From assembly GCA_034440635.1 (NCBI GenBank), contig JAOTON010002085.1:868001-932000 (forward strand): a stretch of DNA of 64,000 nt, written 5' to 3'. Position numbers and translations under genes: made by a program. A model generated the notes under the pieces. It worked only from the letters and a program-made list of their open reading frames with translations. It was not told the DNA's origin and searched no databases. Numbering within the stretch: position 1 is the stretch's first letter; the number at the start of each line of letters is the position of its first letter. Shown in pieces: positions 12,401 through 24,400 of the stretch. The stretch is from Lepas anatifera. Lineage: Eukaryota; Arthropoda; Thecostraca; Lepadidae.

Positions 12401-15400
12401 CAGCACGTCCAACACCTTGGGGTCGCGGCCGTGCTTCTCCAGGATGGAGATGATGACCTTGATGTGCTCCTCCTGCCAGGAGTGAAGCACCCGGGTTACG
12501 CTAGTGTCAGTGTCTATCTGTTAAAGAATGTATTTTAAAGTGCATGTGCCTCAGTGCTTATCAGGAGCACCAGTCCTAACAAAAGGGTATATCCTGAGAG
12601 TGTTAAGGCAGTTGTTAACAAACTCAATGATGTATTACAGTAAACTACCAGAGTAATCTAGACGTGATTTGAGTATTGGATAAAATATAGCAACAAACAA
12701 TCCAGAACCATATTTTCCTTCGGTACATCGGACCAAACGATATTCATCAACATGGTTCAATAAACATGTCCACATAGATAAGCATCACACAATCAGGTCA
12801 AACGCAGCCGTCGCGTGCCTTCATGACGTTGAGCGCCTCCGGCGAGTCGATCAGCACACAGTGCAGCACGTCCAGCATGCCCTCGCCGCCGGCCTGGGAG
12901 CCCAGTCGGGAGAACAGCCAGTTCAGACGCATCACGTTGGCGAACTGGGCACAGTTGGTGTGGTTGCCCTTGATCATGGCGGCTGGAACAGGCAGAGAAT
13001 GGTGTTAGGACGGGGCAGCCGGTCTCGGTGCAATACGGTGCAGCCGGCTAGTGTTTACTCGGATATATTCAGTTACAGGGATAACATCAGATTTGTTGTA
13101 CACGTGATGACTGTCGCCTGGGGCACTCGAATTGAAATGCGAGGATTACAAGTTTGCATTACGTCATGTAGATGCAAGCTGTCATCAGTTCAATATAATT
13201 TGTTTCCGTCAGTGATGGATCCAGGAGAAGGGGAGGGGGAGAGAAAGGCATTTGTCTTCCCCCACCAACGAAAAAATCCCGGAGCAAAACCAAGTTTTTG
13301 TCCCCTCCCCTCCCCAAGTAGTCGAACTTTTGTCCCGGCTCCTCTTTAGGTTTTAACCTTCGCTGGGGGTCTTTTAGACCCCCTCGGGTTTTTCAAGTGA
13401 CCAAAACGGCGGCGCGCGCTAATTCGTGTGTTTCCTTATATTTTAATCTTTCCTGAAAATTTTGGCTAGGTATATGGTGGTCCCGGCCAGGTGAAGTGAC
13501 CTCACCTAAAAAATACTTGGACCGCATAACTAAAGAAGGGTTAATCGAGTTGAACTCATACATATTGGGCCCCGGTACATTTGTTCATTTCTGTATTGTG
13601 ACCTGGTCATGTGCGCATGACCTCCCTTCCATACATGGGAAAATCCGAATGGCTTTTTCGTAAGTATAGATGGAATCACTCAACATCGGTTGCACTTGCT
13701 CTTGCCCATTTCTGGATCTGATGCCAAATTTGACTTGTGACCTTTAAGGTACCTTAGGTCATAAGCATTTTTGGTTTTTTCTATAAATGTTGAATAAAAT
13801 AGATGGTTTTATTTTGTAAGTGTTTGTTAGTACTGAGTCATGATATACATCAGATATACGGTCTTTCGACTCCTGGTCTCATTTAAATTTGACCTGGATA
13901 GAATATCATATATTCATTCTATTGCGGATTGCATGGTGTAAACTTGGCTGTATCCTGTTTGTTTGAAGCTTTGCGAAACGTAAACGCCCTTATGATGGTG
14001 GCTGGCATTCCCAATATGCATATCTGTGACCTTAGCTCCCTGGCTTTGACCTGACACGAATGAATGCCACTTATAAAGCGCATCTAGAGCTTTCGATGGT
14101 GTTGAAAAATGTTTCTAGCTATCATAGTTTCTGATATATGGGTTTCCTTTACACCTTATTAGGATTTTACCTATTTTGACCTCTGGTGACCTTGATATTG
14201 ACCTGACAAGAAAATGACCAAGTATTTCATATCATTTCAATAGCTTTATTGCTTTTGTTTTTCTATCTTTGTTTTAGATCGTGGTTTTTTCCCCCTGTTC
14301 CCGGGATAACCAAGGTTTTGATGCTCCAACTGAACCAGTAAGCTGCAAATGGAACCCATCAACTTCAGTGTAAATATTGGACACTGGTCCGCTTGGTATT
14401 TAAAATAGCTTTTGAGTGAATGATCCTGGGATAGCAAGAACAATCATCTTGTGGCCACATCTTTTGCTCCGTTACTTTTTTCTTGGGTTTGCCCCCCCTC
14501 TTCCCACCAAACCTACTGGCTAGTTACATTTTTGCCAAATCTGTCACCGGGTAGGACGATTTTTTTTACTTTTCGGCTTTGGTTTTCCCGCTCCCCAAAG
14601 CCAGCGGCTAGATCCGCCACTGCTTTCGGCTACAGCCCAAATAAAGGTGAAGCTACTAACTATTCAGCGAAATTGGTATGCATAACGAGTATGGTGGCTT
14701 TGGTCTCCATTCGTTCATATCAGGAAATGTTACAGTCTAGCTTCACAATTTTCAGAATCACCGGTTTCTCAGGTAAGCATTCAACCATGCCCTCCGACAC
14801 TCGTTCCAACGAGGCTAAGAGCTGCACCAACACCATCTTAACCCCACCCCCTCCCTCCCCCAGCTCACCCAGCAGCTGGTAGAGGTAGTTGCTGATGACG
14901 TCCCACATCTGGCCGGACTCCTCGCCGGCCAGGCTGACCAGGTAGCCCTCACTGGTTATCACAGTGATCTTATCGATGGCGTCCAGGATCAGGTTGAGGA
15001 TGCCCTCTTCTTGGCACAGGTCCTGCCGATTCCGCAGCGCGCGCAGCTTGATCTGCCGCTCCTCATGCTCTGGAGAGTTGTTGTAGAGCTTGTGTTTCGT
15101 GTGTAGGGTTATAGAGGTGAAATATGTTTATTGATAAGTGAGAATTCAGATATATTCATCAAATAATGAATAAATCAATTAAGCTACAAATAAAGCTGAA
15201 GTCATAATCAAAAGTACAGGAAAATGATACTCAATGTTACGATATCAAAAACATCCGCCTAAAGTTCGCTTAATCAATTCGAATACGTTCTACAACGCTT
15301 CTGAATGATAACCGCCGCAAGAACACCGATTTTTTCGGTTAGCTACAGACCCATGTCTTCCTCGGGCTGGGCAAAGTAGTTGATGAGGTCTTCGAGACAC

Positions 15401-18400
15401 ATGACAATTTCCTTCAGATTCATGGAGCCGAGCATGACGGAGTGTCGGCGCGATGTGCGGATCTGATCCAGCTGCCTGAGGTCAGGTCAGGTCAGGTCAC
15501 AGGCTGACGCGGGCCAGGTCGGTGTCGGGGTGCGGGTTAGGGCAGTGGCGAATCACGCAGCTCGGTGTTTTATAAAGACCCAACGAAATGCTTTCAGTTA
15601 TACCAAAATATAGGAACTATTCACATTTATCTAGCGAGTCTATGGAAGTCGAGGGTACTGTAAGGGAAATATAAAGCGTACATTGCATATTACGGTTTAG
15701 ACAAATTGATAAAATCAATCGAAACCTTACAGTACTATTTATTTTGATGATAATGAACGCGTAATAATTAATCTAAAACTGTGAACAATCACACAAAAAA
15801 GTCTACCTGACAAACGTTTCAGTTGGAGGCTCACTTGATGAACTTGGTGAAGAGGGAGCTGCACTTGCGGATGACGCGGGCAGTGCGCGACTCCTCGTCC
15901 TGACTGCGCGAGAACTCCAGCCCGTCGTCCATCTTACCCTCCTCGTGCAGAATCACCTGCTTCACCTCCACCTTTCCCACGCCCTTCTTCTTCTGCTCGA
16001 ACGCCTGGGAGGGACGAGAAGGAAGAATTAGACAGCAAGTGGAGAAGACAAGAGTATGTAAGCTTACGAGGCAGTGATGATACGAGTGCGTATGTAAATG
16101 ATCCGATGGAATTAAAGTAATGCTCCAGAGCAAGAATTAAAAACAGGTTTGTAATAAGCAATTGTTTATCGCGTAATAACGTGTAAAAATATAAATGATG
16201 GCCGCCATTATTCCACCCCAAAAAAACATTCTATGTACATTACTAGAACGTTATCACATTGCCGCCGTCCAGTGTCCATCCACAGTGCAAATGCCTACTT
16301 CAAAAACCGTGTCCCATCCAAAGAAATGGCTACACCCGCCCTGATTTATCCATTACTACTCTAAATCGTCCAAACACAATACAATTTCAGAAAATCAGCT
16401 GCTGGCAGCGACCGCAGCTGACATCGAACCCTCGTCACCTTGTAAGACAGCCAGAGGCCGGTCTCGATGTGCTGTACGATGACAGTGGAGTCGCCATACT
16501 TGATGAGAGGAGTGCCGATCATCTCCAGATCCTTATCCTCCAGCATCACCTTGTTGTCGTCCTTCTCTTCTCGCAGGTAGAACGTGGTGGAAGCTACCGT
16601 GGCATCAGTCCTGCAGGACAATCCGGCTCCGCATTTAGAAACGAGCACTACGACCTGCCACGAGAGCTAAATGCATCACAGGTCAAAAGAACTCAGCAGC
16701 GATGACTTGTTCAATGGATCATGTGCAAACTGGTGACTTTTGATAGCTGTGACGGTTTTACGCCCATACTGATTACGACTCGAAGATTTATGAAAGTACC
16801 GTGCCCGCGCGTGGTTCGATTAATATAAATGCGTATGCAAATATTGGATTTTGCAATACTTCAAGGGAAGACCATTCACCGGACCATTCACTCAGCCAAA
16901 GCATAATCTAGGGATTTTGAATTCAGATGGTCTTCAACTCCATGCCATAAGCAAAATGGAAAGAGAAGCTCATTGGAGCGGTTAGGCTTCTAGATTCATT
17001 TTAAGTCAAGCCATAAAGCAAGTCGCAGAGGTTAACATAGTTAGGACTCTTAGGAGAAGGATGGATAATGTTCAATACCACACGGTTCATGTTACCATTT
17101 CCCGGGGTTAGGAAATTATGGCATCGTACCTCAGAGCTGGAGCACTGTTGAGCGACCTGAGAGCCCAAAATGTCTCCCGGGTCATAATGTGTTCGCAATA
17201 CATATGATAACTAATCCTTATTATATCAATGTTGATATCTCCAGCGTTTAGCATGAGAAGGCCTGACTCAGCCATGATATTGTGACTAAAAGATACAGGA
17301 GGAATTTTTAGCTTTTAGTTTTTCTTTCTTTCAGGGCTTTTTATAAGGCGTTCTGTGCCAGGCACCTTTGCCTGTCTATAAAGTCTGTGTGAGAATTTTG
17401 CGGGAGGGGTGTTCACTTTAATGTCGCAAAGCAAAGGGGAGCTTGGTGCACTTCGGCCTTCGGAGTGTTAGCACACCCCATTGAGTACTTAACACCACTA
17501 CCTTGTCTTCTTGTAATTGGACGCATACACTGTTGGGGACGGGGGGCGGTGAAATAAATGTATACATAACAATCCTTAACCGAGCAGAGTCTATCCGGCA
17601 GGGCCACCCACCTGTGCACCAGGAAGATCTCGTTGTTCTCGTTGACGCCCAGGTAGCGTCCAGTGGTGATGTGCCGGATCCGCATGGGATGGAACCAGTT
17701 GATGTAGCCGCCGGACCACTTGGTGCGGGCCAGTTCCAGCCGCCACAGCGAGCGCGCCTGGGTGATCACACTGCCGCCCTCGTACACCACGATACTGTCG
17801 GAGGAAGGGTGGCCAGGTCAACAACACCGGCCCCGGTCATGTTCCATTGTTCAAACATCCGATTTGGTCGGTCGAACGACATATGAGGCCAAATATTTTC
17901 TCAAGCTCTGGTACGATATGGTTTAGAGGAGTGATGTGTCAGGGATGCGCCAATGACGTTTTAAGGGTCGCCGACGCCATTTCAAGGGCCACCAAGGGTT
18001 GATGGTGGGTCGGGGGGATGTACCCCAATCCTCCGGATCCGCCTATGAGTCCGCCACGATGTTAATTTCCATCAGGTGATGCTAACCAGATGGAGATGAA
18101 GTACCATAACCATCGGGGATATCTAACGAAACACAAGCTGCTACGGGAATATGTCCGTACAGCCAGTTATATACCCGTTTATACCAGTTTTCACCGTTTG
18201 AGTCACGAAGTCATGTGCCGCAGAAAGCCAATATTTGATCATGTGCCGCGGAAAGGCAATATTTGATATGATAACATCATAATCGAGAGATCATCATGCC
18301 ACTGGTAACCATGTTTTTACAATGGCAGTAATTTAATGCTACTTTAAATAAAAAGGTCCATTCTGATTCCAGAAAGAAGTAAAGGATGCCGTGTTGTTAC

Positions 18401-21400
18401 GGTTTCAAAATATTTTCAAAGACACTGATGCTGCTATCGAAATAGATAGATGCTACGGCACACCAACATAATGTTACACCAGGACATACGTGCCAATAAT
18501 TCACTTAAACGCTGAAGTTTGCCTTACTTTTGTGACTCCTCCAGGGACCAGTTGGAAGGTATGGTGAGGCACTCGTCTCCTCCATGGAAGAACCGTAACA
18601 CCTCTCCTCCAAACACGTAACCTGCGATAGGTCCGAAAAAGTTCAGTCATCATCATCATCATCATTTGGTGTTTTTGGCCCGACTTCCTGGTCATTTGGC
18701 CCATATCAAACGTGGTGTACAACGCGATTCAGGAGATGACGCATGCAGATCATTCTGGCATAGCCTCGTTGAAGATTCTTGATGTGCGAAACAGAATGTG
18801 GGTTCGAAGATAAAAAGGGCTCCTCACCACAGCAGAAAAAAAGTTCAGTCAACTTAAGGAGTGGCACATGCATTATGCTCCTAAACGACACAGGGTGTAT
18901 ACCGTTTGCTAGAAAATGCAAGGCCGGATAACATATGCCGCACGCCACTGTTAGTCTGATGAATAACCATAATTTGTCAACTATGGAAGATATAACAATT
19001 ACAGGAATGAACTGCAGGTCAAGGCATCCGGATGGTAGACCTCATGAGATATAGTGACATCTGAGATTCGGATTATTTTTGCATTTGAGAAGGCCTTCCA
19101 TTTGAAAAGGCCACAACTTGACTTGCATGCTGAGTACCGACTGCAGGTAACAATTAAAGACATGGCGGGTCTCTTCTCGACAGGGAACATTTCATAAGTC
19201 TGTAACAGCTAAAAATAGACCACACAAGTTAAAAGTGTTATTCCCTGCCACATATATGGTACACACAGGACAGAAAACACCGTATCGAGTTTGTAAAGTG
19301 CATATTTTGTCATTTAACCCTCGCCCCACCGGGGGCCATCGTGGCCCCTAGGTTTTTCGGATAGCAGAAAACGACGAGGCGCAGCACCGCGGTTGGGGCT
19401 CACTTTGATTTTCCTCATCCTGAATTTTTACCGGGTCCAGGTCGGTCACCACGGGTCACCAGGTCACCTCTTCCCTTTGGCTCTGTAGAGCTACATTTAG
19501 TCGATGATTTGAATTCCACTTCTGACCCTCGGGTCTAGGTGTTATCCGGGTTTTATTTGTTTCTGGGTGGTCCGGGCGACCTCTCCCATTGGAAAGCATG
19601 GGAAAGCTATTTATGATATAAAGCCACAAAAATGATTGCAATACTCAGACTACTCGAACAACGTTTTGGACACCCTTTCACGGATCCGGGGTATTTTGCC
19701 TTGACTTTTCCAGGTCATCAAGGTCCGGGTCAAAAGTATTTTGAAATAACTTTTGACCTAATTGAGCTAGGCGGTGAAACAACACATCGTGTTTGTTTGT
19801 CACTGGCTTTTTTGATATACGGCAGTCACTTTGACCTTTCGTGACCTGGTCATATTAGGTCGAGGTGATCTGGGTCAACCACTGGCGGGGGTCTTTCGTT
19901 CCCATGGCGGAAAAGTACTGGATTTGTATAATGTACTTTACCGGCCTATAGCTCTAATGACCTAAGTTTGGTTTGTTATTTGATATTTGGTGAAAATAGC
20001 CGATCTTGACCTATTGACCTCTGAGGTCAACCATTGACCTGGCACTAAAACATGGAGTAATTCTACTATTCACGGTTTTTGTTTGTTTGCTAACGCCCAT
20101 ATTTTCGGAGTTAGAGGGGGCCATCTGCCCGTGGGGCGAAGGTGGCGCCGGACCCCGGGGTTAACAGGTGCCCCGCTGTGGGGGGAATCTCGCCTCCTCC
20201 CTTCCTGGTTTTCCCAAGATAACGCAAAAACGGAGAGACGCAGAACAACGAAACTTACAGCACCTTATTCTTGATCAATTTTACGCATCTGACCAAATAT
20301 CTTAGGTCAGGTCATGTCAGGACCAGGAGCTATCCAAGGTCAAGCGACCCAACCTCAAAAACTAAAATCACGAGTTTGGAGCGGTGCCTAAGGAACATCT
20401 GCCAACCGATCAGTTTGAAACTTGCATAGTGTGATGAGGTTATTAGGGTCTACAAATCTGCTATGTCGGAATTTTTATATTGTTGACCTAAGGCGGGTTC
20501 AATTTTTTGTCACCCCATTATAGGTCTATGGTGAAAAATTAAAAAGGCTCGTTTTCAGGAAATACTGGACAGCTAAAGCTGAAAATCCTCACACCTTGTA
20601 TTCTTACCATGATCCTGACCATAAAGTTGAGTTTTTGACCATCTAACCTCGCAAAGGTCATGTCAGGTCACAGGAGCATACAGTGATTGTTTTGCCAATA
20701 ACTACTCACTGAATTGAGATAAAGCTGATATTTTGCTTTCATTGTGCTTATTTTGTCACGGGGAGTCAATTGTTATGCAACATGACCATACCAGGTCACC
20801 CCATGACCCTAACCTAGCTCGATGTCAGGATATTTTCACAGTTTGACCTAGCAAGGTCATATTATACATCATTCGATTTGCCATGATGAAAGAAATCCAG
20901 TGATGCATAAATGTTTGCTCTAGCTCCGCAAGTAAATATCTAGAGGGGGAAACGTACACTGCCCTGTTTGTAAACCCTGTATGGAACCTTCTTTGACCTA
21001 TACTGGCCTCAATATTGACCTGACATAAACATATTTTGTAGAATTTCTCTTCGTCTCGTCAAGAGCTTTCGAAAGATGTCCGTAATTTTTATTTAGCTTT
21101 CCTGTGAAATGAGATACGGAGGTGGGCAAAATAGGCATACGCCCCCAGGCCATCCCAGCGGGGCGCGTGTTAAGAACGATAAAGGTGACACCTGCCGAAC
21201 CTGAAACCCAGCATCCAACGATTCAAAACGTCGCGCTGTCTAGTTGTGGTAGATAGACATTCCTTACACCGCACCACGCCTGTAACACGCCTGAGTGCGC
21301 CCCTGCGCAGAGGGTCGAGCCGCCCTGCCGCAGGCTATGGAGTGCGGCTTGGCCTGGGTCGCCCAGCCGGGCGGGCGGACAGTGTGGTTGCAGCGGGCAC

Positions 21401-24400
21401 GGAACCAGTACAGGGCTGATCTGAAATCCCAGCCTGTCTGAGTCTGACGGTAACATTTTGGGGTCTCTTCGTGTGCGCCTGGTCGTGTTTATGGCAAAGT
21501 GATTCGTGATACGTGGATTGTGAGACCAAGGGCATTACTTTTTGCGAGCTCAGTGTTCGGCAACGGAACAGAACATTTGCTTTCGCGATCGGCAACACTA
21601 CGTTTCCTGGCTGCTGGTTTTCGGCGACCACACTGTCCTGCCACCGCCCTGCTCGATCACCACCCCTGCCGGCTTCCGACTTCCGTGTACGACTGTCTAC
21701 ATAAGACTTCGGACCAAGTCAAGATACCTTTACTTAAAGGTACGTTCAGAGGGATTCCTCCACGCCCATGTGACGTCACTCGGGCGTGGAGGAATTCCTT
21801 TACCCATGGACTGTGTGTCAAATTGCTGCTAATGGCACTACCCGCTTACGAACCTGTGAGAATACACGATGATAAAGTTGATCCAAAATGCAATCAATAA
21901 GCATTTTGTTTTCGATTCTGGGCCTCTTTGACAACTTGGATATTTAATCATCTAATTTTCCCATGTTATATGTTACGAGATGTGACGTCACATCTGGTAT
22001 CTGTCCTGGCTTTGGGGGCTGGGACCAAGTGAGTCTATTTACGCCGTGGTTTACGACCACGCTTGTCTGCTGCCGTCGTGTGCGACGGCCACGCGTATAA
22101 TCACTGTCTGATACGTCTCCCTGCTTCCATTGTGGGCGACGATCACACTCCCTCACTGTCTGACGCTTCAACCTGCTACCGTCGCGTTCGACGACCACAC
22201 GTCTACACTCCCTTACACGTCCCTCTGCTGCCATCGTGTGCGACGATCGCACGTCTGATCCTTCTGACGCGTCTCCCCGCTACTGTCGTGTGCGACGACC
22301 GTACATACAGTGTCTGATACGTCTGCTAAATGCCCTCGTGTGCGACGACCGCGTTCACACTGTCTGAAACGTCTTCCTGCTACCGTCGTTTGCGGCCACC
22401 ACCCGTTCACACTGTCTGATAAGTCTGCTAGCTACCGTCGTATGCGACAGTCGCACGTCCAGAGTCTGGTAAGTCTCCCTGCTACCGTCGTGTGCGAAGA
22501 CCACGCGTCCACACTGTCTGACGCGTCTCCTGCCGTCGTGAGCGACAATCACGCGTCTAATGTGACTCTCTACGGCTAATGTGATTGACGACCGCGCCTG
22601 TCTGCTTGGTTTGTGTGCGACGGCCGCACTTGTTTAAACTCTCACGCGTCTCCCGGCTTCCGTTTTGTGCTCGGCGACCGCGTTCGTTTGCAACCGTCGT
22701 TTTCGGCAACCGGGCGGGTCTACTGCTGTCGTGTTCGACGACGTTGGTGACTTTTTCTGGTGCCGCGTGTTCTCCGGTCGGCGGCCCGCTGCTGACTTGC
22801 CTGCGGAGTGCTTCACTGGGATTCCAAGTGGCTATGTTGCCACTTCTGCACCTGGCTACGGACATCTACAAGGTATCTTACAATGTTATCTTCTGTTTTG
22901 TTGATGCTGTGGCATACTGTTCTTTGCGCAAGATTTAGTGGGCCACGTGGTATTTTGTCAAAACTGCAACGGGAGGCAGTAGGATCAACTGGGTGAAGCT
23001 TATACTAACGTGTTAGATACATTAACAGGCGGCCTCGCCCCACCTGTTTTGGTGGCCGGGACCGCTTTAGCCAAACGACGTGCACATTTAACAAATTTAA
23101 TAGGCGTGATTGGTGAGACTTTTGAAATCGGCCGAAATTTTGACTTTAGGCTTTCAAGTCGACCTGCATTTTGAGATCGCCGTAAACGCGCGGTCGGACC
23201 AGTTAGCTTGCATTGAGACCGGTGGTGACGTCTAACGTCATATAATCGGGACTTATGTGGTCACTTATGAAGTAGGTCAGGTCAAGGTAGGTCAGGTCAT
23301 ATCTGACTTTAGGTCACTGACCACTGTGGTCTGGCCAAATGACGTTACCCGTCTGACATATATTTGCTATGGCGTCACCGGTGGGCACCCATACAAGGTC
23401 GGTCAAGGTCATTGGGGGTCATCCTATTTCCCGCCAAACAGTGGCTACAGTGTTAGTCAAGTGTGTATAAGTGTATACATATGTGACCTTTTAAGGTCAT
23501 GACCTTGAATGACCTTGACCCAAAGTTGTGGGAAGCCTCCTTGAGACCTCTTTTGACTTGTCCGCCTTTGTTATTCCGCCTTTTTGATAATGTTTATGGC
23601 ATGGCCATATTTGACCTTTACGCCCTGTTTGCCTTGAAGATATTAACCTGGTATGAATTGGTCTGTAGATAACCATAGCCCCCATCCACCTGTGGTTTTT
23701 CCTCTTAGTTTCGAGTCTTGGGGCCCCGGTCCTCTTTGCCAACCTGTTAAACAATTTGGCAGCTAGATGTATAAGATGCTCTGTATTTGGGGATCCATAT
23801 CGGCCCTTGGTTAATATCCTGTGTTTCGCTCCATCCGTTCTCCCCTGTTGATTCTGCTGCGCCCAGGTATTGTCCTTACTCGCTCGCTGGCGTGCCATCA
23901 CCCCTTACGGTATCTTCGGGGACTGCACTTATGCAACCGCTGCTGGTATATCCCAAGCGCAAACGGCATTACCGCATTCGACAGACTAGCGCTCCACAAA
24001 AGACACACGCTGTGGTCGATGATCACGCCCACAAATTGTCTGCTGCTTGAATATTTTTTACGGCGATCCTGAGGATTAAATGTTCAACGCAGTGCACTTC
24101 TTATTCGTCTTTAACGATCTCAATTTCGTCGTTTTCTAGGTGACTTTACGTCCTCATCGTCGTTTCCGTTTCTTGTAACCACGCCCCGTCGGCTGTCGTC
24201 ATCGACGACCACAATTCTCCGCCGCAGTTGCACTAAAAAATCACACGTTTCCATTGTTGCAGTTTCGACGGTTACACATTATTTGAACAGGATCCACGAG
24301 TATTAACCCTCGCCCCGGTGGGGATGTTTGAACACCCCCTCGGGTATTTCCGGCGGCACGAAAAACAGCGGCGCGAAGCGCCGCCGTACTTAACATACCT

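Noticed and set aside
12861..13349. 162-codon plus-strand frame across exon 14
   Set aside because: Shadow of RyR exon 14 read on the opposite strand and extended into transposon sequence.
22067..22760. CRISPR-like array
   Set aside because: Regular spacing is due to diverging whole-unit tandem repeats with no unique spacers, in an animal genome with spliced genes.
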